A stretch of DNA of 64,000 nt from Naganishia liquefaciens (Eukaryota > Basidiomycota > Tremellomycetes > Filobasidiales > Filobasidiaceae). The position numbers were made by a program, and so were the translations under genes. Each line of letters starts with the position of its first letter. The first letter of the stretch is position 1. Positions 18,139-29,102 of the stretch are shown here, one piece after another. The notes under the pieces are model-generated. The model was not told the DNA's origin. It searched no databases and saw only the letters and a program-made list of their open reading frames with translations. The DNA is taken from NCBI GenBank assembly GCA_013423385.1, contig BLZA01000017.1, positions 868,001 through 932,000 of the forward strand, in the 5' to 3' direction.

Positions 18139-19885
18139 CTAATCCCTCATCACGCTCGTCCAGTCGATCCCTTGTCCTTCGCCATACCGCTTTTCCAGCC
18201 ACTCGTTACACTTGATGAAATGCTTGTTCCCAAAGAAGCCACGACTCGCCGCGAGTGGCGACGGATGTGCAGACTTGAGCACGTGGTGCGATTTCTGGCA
18301 GAGGCATAGATTCATGTCAGATAAGAACATGTCGCAGAAGGCGGCGATCGCGGAAGGAGCGGAAAGGGCTTACCTCGCTGATCCCCACCGTAAGCTTCCC
18401 CGCCGGCGCACCCCACGCTACAAAGACCACCCCCTTGGCGCCGTGTTCCGCACCCGTCGGTGCCAGTCGATCCACGACAGTCTTGAGCACGGCGGTCGTG
18501 AATGTCTCCCAGCCCTTTTTGCTGTGCGATGCGGCCTGGCAAAGAACAGGTCAACTCAAGATGTGGTGCAAGCGGGAAAAAGCCTACCTCGTGCGCTCGA
18601 ACGGTCAGGCACGTATTCAATAGCAACACCCCTTGTTTTGCCCAACTCGTCAAGTGCCTGTCAACGGGAAGCGCGTCAGACGATCTCCCCAAATTCCCTC
18701 GAACCTCGAGCGGAAACGCACCCATGCGTTGGCGGCTTGAACCCGTCCACTTCGTCGCTGATTTCCTTGTAAATATTTCTCAGCGAGGGAGGAGTCCGTA
18801 TGCCCTTCCGAACGGAGAATGCAAGTCCCTATGGGTGTGGGGTGAGCATTCTCGTCGCCTGAGGTAGAACGTGGGTTGACGTACGTGTGCTTGACCGTCG
18901 TCCTGGCGCACAAAGAAGGGTCAGCGGGCTATCTCTTCTTGTGATCAAGAGCACCAACATGATACGGATCCTGTCCTAGCTCGTGCCACGTAGAGTGATC
19001 AGCCAGAACCCTCTCAGCGCCGCTGATCCGACGTACCGATTACGACTACGCGGATAGCCGAAAGCGGACAGAGGCGCGTCCACGCGTAGACGTCCTCCGC
19101 TACAGACGCTGCGTCAGATACACCGACGTTGGAGCACCGGGAAGTGACGTACCCGGCGGGAACACTTTTTTCGACTTTTGCTCCGCCGTAATGAATTTCT
19201 TCAACTAACAAGATCCCCGCAATCAGTGAACATGCCATCTCCAACAAACCCTGATAGGAGAAGCCCTCACCTCGCGGAAATACGGTTTGATGAATTCTCC
19301 TCGAAGGGCAACGAACCAGTCATCCCCCATCGTCTCGATCTCCATCGCGAGCAAGTCCTTGAGATCCGGCGGCAACGCATCGATATAGTCTTTCTTGATT
19401 GTTGCGGTGTCTGCGCCTGCTGCAGGCGTATCTGCAAGGGGCGCAGTCGAATTGAGCGGAACGGAAAGGTTTGCACGGAGGGATGCAGGAATGGCGGGTT
19501 CTGTAGGTTTGGGACCGACTATCGGGGAAGAAATGAGCTCGCCAGGTAGAAGAGGAAGGTGAGGGAACATACAGCCTGGCATGAAGATTGCCTTTTTGAC
19601 CGTCGGCCCTGCGGCCTTTTTCGCGGGCGCCACCGCTTTTGCAGCGCTCGTCTTTATAGATGTCACATCTGAAGCTTTCACGTTGGAGACGGCCTTTTCA
19701 TCCGTTGTCGCCGAGAGTCTCGGTTTCTTGGGCGCGCTCTCTTTCGAGGTCTGCGCGTCGACATCGTCGAGAACGGCCACGTCGGGCGAGGCTGAGCGTT
19801 TGCGCGGTGCGGTGGACGCTGGGCGGGCCGGTTGTAAGGGACCTGTCATTTTGGAAAGATGAATGACGGGGCGGAATGGACGCAT
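18139..19885 (-). CDS. UNG1: Uracil-DNA glycosylase, family 1
   Basis: Ten exons (19573-19885, 19271-19518, 19153-19204, 19037-19099, 18959-18975, 18885-18902, 18722-18828, 18588-18657, 18374-18535, 18139-18294) give 401 aa. A basic, Ala/Pro-rich N terminus of about 140 residues precedes the catalytic domain: [26 protein letters not shown], then the water-activating [22 protein letters not shown] (uracil pocket Asn), and the [17 protein letters not shown] leucine loop. It removes uracil from DNA in nucleus and mitochondria. [12 protein letters not shown] before a second Met at 19849 has no acidic residue and may be a mitochondrial signal, with the shorter form nuclear. The intron at 19519-19572 is 54 nt with no stop, so retention would leave the frame open. 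The GQDPYHDDGQAH motif is carried by two exons of 17 and 18 nt. Confidence 0.94.
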
Positions 19886-20081
19886 GCAGAGATTGCAGAG
19901 ACTCGACCATTCCGTGAAACAAGGGAGCGTGAAGTAGGACGCGCGACGATGATCTCATTTCCGATCGGCGTTCCATCATTTGCTTCCGCGCCCCCTGAAT
20001 CACCATGATGCCCTTGGGAGGACATTCAGCACTCTGTTGCATCATCGTGGGACTTGCTCTCCCTCTGCCCATCCTCACACC
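19886..20081. promoter_or_regulatory. Short bidirectional promoter region between UNG1 and VPS37
   Basis: Only 196 bp separate the two divergent ATGs, so both genes must share or overlap promoter DNA. No specific factor site can be named from sequence alone. Confidence 0.55.
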
Positions 20082-20970
20082 ATGTCATCCCGCCTCCTCG
20101 CAGATTACCCCTCCTTGGCCACTTACACCGAAGACCAGCTCAAGGATCTCTTGACGCAGGACGACTACCTTGATGCGTTCCTGTATTCGTTGCCGCAAGT
20201 GCAGGGCGTCCTGGAGCGACAGCAGGAATTGAGCAGGGCCAACGATGAATTGGCGAGTGAGTATCCCAGTTTCCGCTCGCTCTGAATTATCGCTGACCGA
20301 TCTGGCCGATCTGGGGGATGCAGAGCGGAACCTGGCGCTGCAGAACGAGTTGATTGCGTTGCGTGCAGCGACGGCATCGGCGTATTCGACCGCGCAGCAT
20401 TTGCAGGATAGGTGGAAGGAAATTGAGCAGAAACAAGCGGGCCTATACAGCGTGAGTCTTTCTCACTCATTCCCCAGCTCTGTGGGAAAGCGAATCCAAA
20501 TCCAGCGGGCGACAAAGGAAACACGCTAACATTTCTGGCCGCTGCAGAAATACCGTCCATCATTCTTGCACCTTCGTCTGCGGCACGCCACGTCCGATCA
20601 AGACACCCTGACAGAGTCCCTCGCGGCCAACTTTATCGAATCGACGGCTTCAGTGAACGGGACGCGCGGGCCGTCACGCACAGATAGCCCTGCGGCGGGG
20701 ATGGCGGTGTCTCAGGGAGGTGGATCTCAGGGCGCGTTGGGAAGAGGGAGGGAGGATTTCGTGGGAGCGGGCATGGGGGATGCGGTACGTTGTCTTTCGC
20801 ATTATTGTGTCCTTTTTGATGATCGTGCTCACTTTGACGCCTCTCGAAAGCAGCCCGTCTCCTTGGAAGACTTTATCCGCACGTTCAAGGCCGCGCGCAA
20901 GGTATATCATAAACGCGCAATCTGGTGCGAGCGGTGGAGTCGGGGCGAGGTGGCGTGGCGGGAGGATTAG
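20082..20970 (+). CDS. VPS37: ESCRT-I subunit Vps37 (Mod(r) domain protein)
   Basis: Four exons (20082-20256, 20324-20451, 20548-20784, 20851-20970) give 219 aa. The N-terminal part LADYPSLATYTEDQLKDLL is followed by the Mod(r) coiled coil (FLYSLPQVQGVLERQQEL, then KRNLALQNELIAL) and the conserved C-terminal part ending FIRTFKAARKVYHKRAIWCERW. Vps37 joins Vps23 and Vps28 in ESCRT-I, which sorts ubiquitinated cargo into multivesicular bodies. A Gly/Ser-rich spacer of about 40 residues lies before the last exon. Length and architecture fit short fungal and animal Vps37 proteins. Confidence 0.85.
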
Positions 20971-21302
20971 GGGGGGCAAGGAAAGCGTAGCGACCGCGAA
21001 GAGTTGTATCCTGACCGCAGACATTATACTGCCGCAGCCAATCAAGCTGGCATGATGAGCTACTTGTACATGATGGTGGCCGCTCGCTCACCTGCGGGGT
21101 GGTGCCCCCGCCCGCACGCGTCCGGGTGCCCGCTTTTGCTAGCCGGGGTATAGGGGGGCCGTGTCGCGTGGTGGGAGAGCGCCGGGGAGGGGGGAGGGGA
21201 GATGAGATCGACTTGGCGAGGCCAGCTGCAGCAGCCACAGACATCGCCGGGGAGCACAGGAACCCCGCAAACGGCAGGAAACACAAGCCACACGGCGCGA
21301 CC
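20971..21302. other. G-rich intergenic and leader region before the Zn2Cys6 gene
   Basis: About 330 bp, purine-rich with several G runs on the plus strand around 21170-21205. No coding feature. It should hold the promoter and 5' leader of the transcription factor gene. Confidence 0.4.
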
Positions 21303-24300
21303 ATGACCGCGACGACGACGACAAAAACGACAGTGACAACAACAGACGTCAAGGGGAAAGACGTTGACAAGGATGCCGCCGAGGGCGCAGTGAAGGAGAA
21401 GCAAAAGCGGATTGCGGCGTGCGATGTGTGTAGGCTCAGAAAGGTCAAGTGCGTCAAGCTCGATGGCGAGCCGCGATGTAACGGGTGCGTCGATTTGAAT
21501 CGCGAGTGCACGTACGAGTACATGCCCAAGAAGCCCGGACCGCCGAATCCGTGAGTGACGCAGAGGAGGTCCGGAACGGGACGTTCCCGCTGAGCCCTGC
21601 TCTAGACACGCCCGGCCAAGCCTGCCGCACCACATGTCGTCCTCGGATCGGTTCGCGCCTTATCCGCCCATCACGCAGACGTACCCGCCGCATGGCATGG
21701 ATTCGATGCGTCAAGGCATGCCGCCGTACCCTCCTCCTTCTGGCGCATCATATACATCACCGATGCGCGCTACGACACATCTCGCGATGGGGAACGATGA
21801 GCATATGGGCATGGGAGGAGTGCCGCTAATGGGAAGGCATCCGGATAGTTATCGGCATTCGCAACACTTGCCTCCGCCGCCGCCGCCCCCAAGACACAAT
21901 GAGCCGTCGATGCACCAGTATCACGACCCGCGGCATCCAATACACCATCGCGGCTATGGCAGTGGACCCGATCTCGGCACCATGCTGGCCTCGCGCGCAC
22001 ACCAGCATTCACATCCTCATCCCCACATGTCAACAGGCCACAGCTTGCCTCCGCCCGACGGCCACGCACCGCACATGCACCCACCCCACGTCGCGGCATC
22101 ATCGCCCTCTCTCTCGGGCGCGTCCGGATACTCGCCGAATAACCCGCCGACGAATGGCTCGCATCCGGCGGAGCATGCTTCGGACAAGTCGAATCCGCTG
22201 ACGGGGCTGATGAACCCGCCCCAATCGTCGTCGGCTACGCAGGCGCAGGCGCCACATACGTATGACCGACCGTCACATCCGCCGACCGAGACGGCAAGCT
22301 CCCTCGGCCTGAACGCCCTCGAGGATTACTACTTTATGCCGTGGATCTGCTCGACGCCTGGCGGCAACGGGGAAGTCGCGCCATCGACGCCGAGTTTTGC
22401 CGTCGGCAACAGCACGAGCTATACGGCCCATCAGCATCAAATCCCGCGCGCTCTCTTGCCCGGCGATCTGTCGGCGCCGATCTCGACGTCGAGCAACTTG
22501 TGGCAGCATTCCCTCGCGGCCGTTCAAGGCGGCTCGGCATGGTCATCGGGCCAACGACGTCCGTCTTCGCGCAACGGCGCACCGCCATCGTCAACGACGC
22601 TCGATCTCGGGCTTTCGGCCGCCCGACATGAAGTGGACGATCTGTCTGGGCGTGACGCATATGCATCGCAACAGGCGGCGGCCGTGCCGGCAGTGATGAC
22701 AGAGTCGAGGCCGCGGCAGGGGACGGGTGCCCGTGAGTCGATCACGAGCGCGAGCGACAGGGATACCTTTCGCAGGCGGATGTTCGAGGTGGATATCGAG
22801 GAGATTGTAGCGTGGTCCGATGTGCTGGGTTTCTTGTCGCTCTATCATGAGCATTTATAGTAGGTTGCAGGGAAGGGGTCCGCGTAGATTTGCGCTGACA
22901 CGGTTCTGCAGCCCGCTCTTGCCTCTCATGCACTGGCCTTCGTTCTCACAGCTCTTGATATCTCGACACGACGAGCAGGATATCGTATTCCGCTGTTTCC
23001 TGCTGAGTCTGGGTCCGTCTGGGTCGCTCCGGTTCAGTCATCACGCTGACCGTCTCATCCAGTCGCGTACTCGATATTACAGCTGCCCAAGTCCGTGATA
23101 CCCAAGCGGTTCACGCAGGAAGAGCTTGTCGCGCTGCATCGTCGGTGTCATCAAACGTCGAGGAGGATGCAGACGCGCGTATATGAACCGCTCGAGTTGA
23201 ATCACATTAGGTGAGTACGCTAGGCGTGGTCTGTGATCTTGGCTGACCGGTCTCTAGTACTCTATAGTAGGTTTGGAGCCGTTCGCTCACACGAACCCGA
23301 CTAACTCTCATCAGTTGCGATCACATTTACCTCGGCTCAACGGGCAAAGATAACGCCGCGAATGTCGTCTTGGCCGAGGCCATGCGACTCGCCATCACGC
23401 TCGGTCTGCATGACGAGAATGTGGCCGAACAGCAGGGATTGGACGCCATCGAGCGCGATTGCCGCAGGCGGGTATTCTGGATCCTTTGTGAGTCAGGCCG
23501 ATGAAGACCCACAGTGCACACTAAGGACCTTCGTAGACGGCTCGGACCGAACGATCGCGGCACTCATTTCGTGTCCCATGTTGCTAAGCGACGACGACAT
23601 CGACGTCGGCGATATCCTGGAATGCGATGACTCGCTCATCACCGCCGCCGGCGCCTTCCCTCAGCCGGCCAACAAGACACCCATCCTTTCGGGCTTTATC
23701 CACGTCACGCGCATCTTTCGCCTCCTTTCGCGCGTGCTACGGTGCGTGCGCGCAAAGGCCAAGGCCGATCGCCGGGACGGCGCCACGAGCGAGCGCGGGT
23801 ACGAGCGTTTCCCCGATCCGCGGAGCTTGATTGAGTCGCTACAGGCTCTGCTGGATGACTTGCCTGCGCCGTTGCGTCTGCAGAGCAAGAGCACTGAGCA
23901 CCGCAGCAAGGCCGAGGCGCAGGCGTTTGACACGTGCAAGGCCAATATTCTGGTGTCGCAGGTGCTGGTCAGGTTTGCTATCTATCAGTATGCCATGCTG
24001 CAAACGCAGTCGTCGGGCCAGGCCGAGACGTGTTTGACGGAGTTGACGGACGATGTGTTGAGGAGGCTGCACGAGTGAGTTGAGACGTGGCGAGAGCGGA
24101 GCGGCGCGGGGAGCTGACTTGAAGTAGAATGTCGAGCGAATCGTTGGCCGCGAATGGCGAATCCATCGTAAGTCGCTCCCGGCCAGCGTTGATAGCACCT
24201 GATGACGCCCCGCCTCAGCGCCACAAGGTTCTCTTCATCGCGTCGTCGTTGCTCAACAAGTACCCGACCGACAATGCTAGCGCAGATCACGTGGCCGAGT

Positions 24301-24448
24301 TTCTAGCGGTGGTGAGTTCCGCCGGTCTTGCGGTTCATGTCTCTGCGCTCACCCTGACTGCCTGTAGTACAACAAGATCCTGACCAACCAGAACAAGCTC
24401 GGCACGGATGCCGAGATGCCCGAGGATGACCGGTCGGGCGAGGACTAG
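21303..24448 (+). CDS. Zn2Cys6 fungal transcription factor with fungal-specific regulatory domain
   Basis: Ten exons (21303-21550, 21606-22859, 22912-23012, 23063-23210, 23258-23266, 23315-23487, 23537-24074, 24128-24167, 24219-24311, 24368-24448) give 894 aa. The Zn2Cys6 cluster is near residue 40: CDVCRLRKVKC, then CNGCVDLNREC, followed by a basic linker. A long Pro/His/Ser-rich disordered stretch follows. The fungal-specific domain has YPLLPLMHWPSF, IYLGSTGKDNAANVVLAEA and a LGLHDENVAEQQ block. Such proteins bind CGG-containing sites and regulate metabolism, sugar response or drug resistance; the target is not predictable. The 9-nt exon at 23258-23266 adds Ser-Thr-Leu and stays in frame if skipped. 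Third-position GC is high. Confidence 0.87.
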
Positions 24449-24607
24449 AGGATGGGGCCGTCGTAGCGTATAATAGCATGCATGATCATACAACCGCATG
24501 GCATTGACTTGCCATTTCTCGTGCGAGATCGACCCGGACATTTGCGCCTAATAGATGTTCTATTCATTTCGCTCAAGCGTTTTCGTTTAGGTTTCCGTTA
24601 CCGTGCG

Positions 24608-26187
24608 CTACAGCTTTGCCATGCCGGCCGCAAGCGCCCGCGTACTCTGGTCGTCCCGCTTGACCGCGAGCGACAATCTCCCGAAAAGATCAAACGACTC
24701 GTTGCTCGTCGTTGCGCTCGCCGAGGACGCCTGGCCGAGCGCTGCACGGGCCGAGATGCCTTGGGCGATGATGGCCACTGCCGGAGCGTCAGCCTAGCGT
24801 AGGAGCCAGTGGGGAGAGGCAATGGGGAACTCACATCGCCAGATCATCCATGCCCGGGCAAAGTCGAGTCCCGGAATGGGCCACGTCCACTCGGTCATGC
24901 GCGTCGCCAGTTCTTTGCCGCCGCTACTACTGCCGTGTCGCGCCAGATGCCACGCCGTGCCCGCATTCATCTGCTCGATCCACGCGCGTTCGAGCTCTTG
25001 ACACGTGGGCAAGCCATCCCGCTCTTCTTCCGAGAGACCCTTGAGTGCCTGTAAAAGATTAGACGTCGGTTTCCCCGCGGCGATGGCGTCGCGGATTGGC
25101 GGAGGCAGGGACGAGGACGCGATCGAGTACGGCAAGAGCAAGTTGGCGAGATCGGACAAGGGGGACCCGAGCGTGCAGAGTTCCCAATCGAGGATGCCAA
25201 TCACGCGCGGCTCGGTCGGATGGTAGATGAGGTTATCCATCTTGAAGTCTCCATGAACGACGCTGAAAACGCCTTGGGTGCGTTCAAAATGCGCGACAGC
25301 TTGCGCACCTTGCCGAAGGTACGCCACCATTTCGGCGGACCCTTCGATATCGCCAATGGCCGTGCGCGCGCCGGTGCGTGCCTCGGCGGGGATCTGCGTC
25401 GCGGCTTGGGCGGCCGAGACTTTGAGGAGCGAGTTTACCTGGCGCGGGAAAAAGGGCGGGGTGTGTGCCGGAGGTGCGAATGAGGCCGGGAAGGCGAGCG
25501 TTTCGGGCGGGATGGTGGAGAGGAGGGTGAGGGCTTTGATTGCGGCCATCCAGCTGACAGGGGGGTCAGCGCGAGCGCGACAGGGAGAGGAAGGCGGGGG
25601 GGGGGGGAGGGGGGGGAGACTCACATCTGGCGACGCTCTTCCCGCGGAATCACCTTGAGCCTGACATCCTCAAAGATCCTGCCCTGGACATAATCCATCA
25701 CGTAGAATTCCGCACCGACGACCTCGGCATCACTGCAGTACCCATACACCCTCGGCACAGGGACGGGCTCTGGCTTACCCGGGGTATTTGGCGACTCGGA
25801 GAGCTGCTGGTTGTACGCCGTCAGCCGCGCCAAGATGAGGTACTCGCGCTCGATCCGATGCGCCGTCGCCGAGATGAGTTTCCCGCTCGGTTTACGGCGG
25901 AGGACGACGCGGAGCGAGGAGGTGGCATCGACGAGGAGGTACGTCGGGTTGGACTGACCGAATTCGAATTGCCGGATAGTGATCTGGGACGGGTCGGTGC
26001 TCATGCGGTCACGAAGCATGCCGCGACCCGTGTCGTCGGCGGACGAGGACGACGAGGCATAGGGTCCCGTGCCGGTGAGGTAGCCGACGAGGTTTGCGGT
26101 GTTTTCGTCGGCGGATCGCGTGCCGAGGGCCGCACGGACGGGCGTTGTGCGCTGGCCTATCTGCGGGGACGGGGTGGGTGCTGGCAT
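24608..26187 (-). CDS. Aminoglycoside phosphotransferase-fold kinase (ACAD10/11 N-terminal type)
   Basis: Three exons (25625-26187, 24835-25553, 24608-24777) give 483 aa. The kinase fold shows a beta lobe ([23 protein letters not shown]), the hinge region [13 protein letters not shown], the catalytic [15 protein letters not shown] (Brenner motif HGDxxxxN) and the metal-binding [18 protein letters not shown]. The C terminus [17 protein letters not shown] is typical of proteins related to the kinase half of ACAD10/11, which act in 4-hydroxy-acid catabolism in animals. There is no acyl-CoA dehydrogenase domain here, as is common for fungal stand-alone versions, so the substrate is unknown. It is convergent with the Zn2Cys6 gene (159 bp apart) and divergent from the bZIP gene. 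Confidence 0.88.
25595..25616 (+). repeat. Long G tract (G13-A-G8) inside an intron
   Basis: A homopurine run lies in intron 1 of the kinase gene; on the coding strand it is a C tract starting a few bases after the GTGAGT donor. It can slip in replication and could form G-quadruplex or i-motif structures. Sequencing-length error is possible. Confidence 0.85.
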
Positions 26188-26542
26188 GACGAGAATGTGG
26201 GCCCAAGTCCGTCCGAGGATGACCTGTCTGTGGGCTGAACTTGTCTTGCGCAGTATGGGTATATACCCGGCTATCCGCTCCCTTCGGCCAGCCCCGCACT
26301 CTCCGGCTCGGCAACTCGCCCACACCGGGGAGCGGGGGCGGGGGCGGGCAGACGCGAACGGGGGGGGCGGACGTTTTCCCTTGCATGTCCGCCTAAAATT
26401 TCGCGCGCGTGTGTGTCCGGCTGACCAATCCCCCTCCACCTGCCGGCGACGTCATCGGGCTGGAATCGGCGCTGACGGAAACAAAGCCGGGCAGGGTGGG
26501 TTGATCGAGCGAGGAAAGCAAAGGCCAAGTGGAACGCCCTCC

Positions 26543-26566
26543 TTCCCTCCTTCCCTCCTTCCCTCC
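26543..26566 (+). repeat. Tandem 8-bp repeat, TTCCCTCC x3 plus flanking partial copies
   Basis: Three exact head-to-tail copies of an 8-mer, extended by a partial copy on the left. It is a pyrimidine tract on the sense strand just upstream of the bZIP ATG, as often seen in fungal 5' leaders. Confidence 0.9.
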
Positions 26567-26575
26567 GCTCTCCCC

Positions 26576-26600
26576 GCACCGCACCGCACCGCACCGCACC
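26576..26600 (+). repeat. Tandem 5-bp repeat, GCACC x5
   Basis: Five exact copies of GCACC end three bases before the upstream ATG at 26603, so repeat length changes would alter leader length but not the uORF itself. Confidence 0.9.
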
Positions 26601-26602
26601 GC

Positions 26603-26626
26603 ATGGCCGCTCACCATGTCGCATAG
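26603..26626 (+). promoter_or_regulatory. Overlapping upstream ORF (7 codons) across the bZIP start codon
   Basis: ATG at 26603 reads MAAHHVA and stops at 26624-26626, which lies past the main ATG at 26616 in another frame. Ribosomes that start here cannot reinitiate at the main ATG by simple forward scanning. Context is ccgcATGg (no purine at -3), weaker than the main caccATG with A at -3, so leaky scanning is expected. Whether 26603 is inside the transcript is inferred. Confidence 0.6.
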
Positions 26627-29102
26627 TCGCGAGCACTCGACCAGCAAAGAAGCGAGTCCCGCAGCAGCAGCAGCGGCAGCAGCAGCCCTGGACGTCAAGC
26701 AGGAAAAAGACGAGCTTGCAGCGGAGAAGGACGAGACAAAGGCGCGCGCGCAAGGTGAGTGCACGCCAAGGTTCCCGCGACGAACATTGCTTGACGATGC
26801 CCACCGCAGATGCAGATGCAGATGCAGATGCAGACGCAAGCACAGCCGTACCTCCACCACCGACAATAACCACGACAAACGCGCCTCCCGCATCAGCAAC
26901 AGCCGCAGGAACAGCGACCACGAACGCGGCCCCGCCTCCGACCCTTCCCGCCGTCCTGCACCGTCCGCCCATCCGTCCCGCCGTGCCGGGACTGAGCAAG
27001 TCAAAATTCGAACTTGAGCCGAACCCTTTCGAGCAGTCGTTTTCCCGCTCGTCGACGAGCGTGCATCGTGCCGGGGCCGGAAGGAAGCATTCGGGTTCGA
27101 GCGATGAAGGCAAGGGCGGGGATGATGGAGCCGCCGAGGGGAGGGATGACAAGGCGCGCGCAACGTCGGTGAATGGGAATGGATCGCGGAAAGGGTCGGA
27201 CGATCGCGGCGGGGAAGATCACAAGGGCATGCTCCCACCGCTCTCGGCGCTCACGTCGCCGCAACCCGTCGATCCGGCATCTCACTTTTCCTGGTCCGGT
27301 CTTTCGTCCTCCTTGCGCGCAGGGCCGTTATCCCCGGCAATGCTCGCAGGACCAGCGACCACGCAACAACAACACGGCACGTCGTCGTCGTCGTCGCATC
27401 TCCCTTCGGTGGCACATGCCTCTTCCCATGGTGGTTTTGATCCGAGCACGTTCCGCACAGGGTTCACCCCCGGTGGCGGATCAGGGTTCACGCCCGGGTA
27501 TGCAGGGTTGTTGACAGCCGGCGGAGGCTTCCCCATGCCGAGTCCGAATACCGCCGCGTTTTTAAGCATGGTCACCAATGGGACGCCCGGTGCCGCGCTT
27601 GGGTCGGCAGGCGTGACGACGGCGACGACGACGACGACGGCGGCGGCGGTGAATCAGGATCGCACGGATGGCAAGGCCGGGGATCAGGGGTCAGTGGGCA
27701 CGGGCGCCGGGGGCGCAGGGCAAGGAGGACCGGGTGCGGCGATTCCCGCGCATTTGACAGGACCGACGCCGAGTGCCACGGTGGATATCACGCCCAACAC
27801 GTTGAATGCGTTGACGGGCGTCATCAACCAGATGAATAGCAACGAGACGGCCGCCGGTGGCAGCGCGGCGGGGGCGAACGGGGCGACCATGTTCCCGCCG
27901 CCGCCGCCTCCCGTGAACGTGGGGGGTCCACCACCGCAGCTTGCAAACGGCGCAACGGGCCATCAATTACCGCCTCCGCCACCACATCCGGAACACCCCA
28001 TGGCCCAGGCGAGCGACTATTTTGTACAGAGCTCGGCTCACCCACATCATCATTCTCATCACTCGCAACATCCACCGTCGCACGGCGGGTATCCCAACCC
28101 ACCGATGAGTCTTCCCCCGGCGCACCTTCACGCATCGGTAGATCCGCGGACTCACGTGAACGGGTATGGCATGCATCCGGGGCAAGGCTTGATGTCCGGC
28201 GCAGCGGCAGCAGCGGCGGCGAACCCACAAGCAGCGGCTGCGGCGAACGGCTTGTTCTTGCTCAGCCAGGCGCATCAGGAGCTCAGTAAGCGGGAGGAAG
28301 AGCATCGGGATGGTGGGGGCGCTGGCACAGGTGCGACGGGCAGGGGAGGAAGGAACAAGCGGAAATTGGATGACACGGGCAAGCCACTGGCGGGCGGCGC
28401 CGGCGCCGGTGCCGCGGGCGGACGACAAGGCGGGAAACGCGCAAAGCGGGGTGCACCGGATCCCATGCCGCCGTCCCAGCCGCCGCGGAATGGCTTCGTC
28501 CCGGCGTATCCCGGTCAATCGATCCTGCAACAGTCTCAGGCGCTTCTGGCCCAGGGTGTACAGGCGCAGGCGGAGCGGGACGCGATGATGGAGGATGGCG
28601 AGGATGATGAGGACCAGAAAATGTTGGATTTGGCGGGGCATGGGAAGGATGGGGAAGGTGGCGCGGATGGGAAGAAGGAGGGCAAGCCCGAGACAGAGGA
28701 GGAGAAGCGCAAGAATTTCCTCGAGCGGAACCGGCAAGGTGGGTCCCGCCGGCGTGTTTGCGGTCGCGGGGGGTGGCGCGCTGATCATTCTCCCTCGTTG
28801 TTGCAGCGGCCCTGAAATGCCGACAGCGGAAAAAGGCATGGTTGACGCAGCTGCAGACCAAAGTCGACGGCTTGACCGAGGAAAACGAACGCCTCAAGGC
28901 CATGCTGACGAGCATCACCGACGAAGCGCAAAAGCTTTCGGCCGTGCTCGCGTCGCATCGGGATTGCCCCGGCATGGCCGCATCGATGGCCCAGCTCGGG
29001 TTGACGTTGCCGCAGATGCCAATGCCGCCGCCGCCGCCGCCAGAAATGGGCGGGATGCCGTTTGTGCCGCCGCAGCCACAGCCCCGGCACCTGTCGGGGT
29101 GA
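26616..29102 (+). CDS. ATF1: ATF/CREB-type bZIP transcription factor (Aft1/Atf1-like)
   Basis: Three exons (26616-26754, 26810-28738, 28807-29102) give 787 aa. Order: acidic, poly-Ala and Asp-Ala-repeat N terminus; PGLSKSKFELEPNPFEQSF (Aft1 HRA-type block, about residue 120); PPLSALTSPQP with FSWSGLSSSLRAGPLSP (osmotic-stress domain type); FTPGGGSGFTPGYAGLL and PSPNTAAFLSMV (HRR type); a long low-complexity middle; then the bZIP near the C terminus. The basic region is NFLERNRQAALKCRQRKK (N-x7-R present), followed by a leucine zipper with regular Leu/Met heptads. In yeasts Atf1-type factors act downstream of the Hog1/Sty1 MAPK in osmotic and oxidative stress. The second intron falls inside the basic region. 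A uORF overlaps the start. Confidence 0.92.

Larger units (their letters stand above)
26188..26615. promoter_or_regulatory. Divergent promoter between kinase and bZIP genes, with G-rich and tandem-repeat leader
   Basis: 428 bp separate the two ATGs. The middle has several G runs on the plus strand near 26325-26376. Close to the bZIP start lie two tandem arrays, an 8-mer TTCCCTCC repeat and a 5-mer GCACC repeat, probably within its 5' leader. Confidence 0.5.

Noticed and set aside
27967-28839. 290-codon minus-strand frame
   Set aside because: Antisense to the bZIP gene in GC-rich low-complexity sequence, where long shadow frames are expected.
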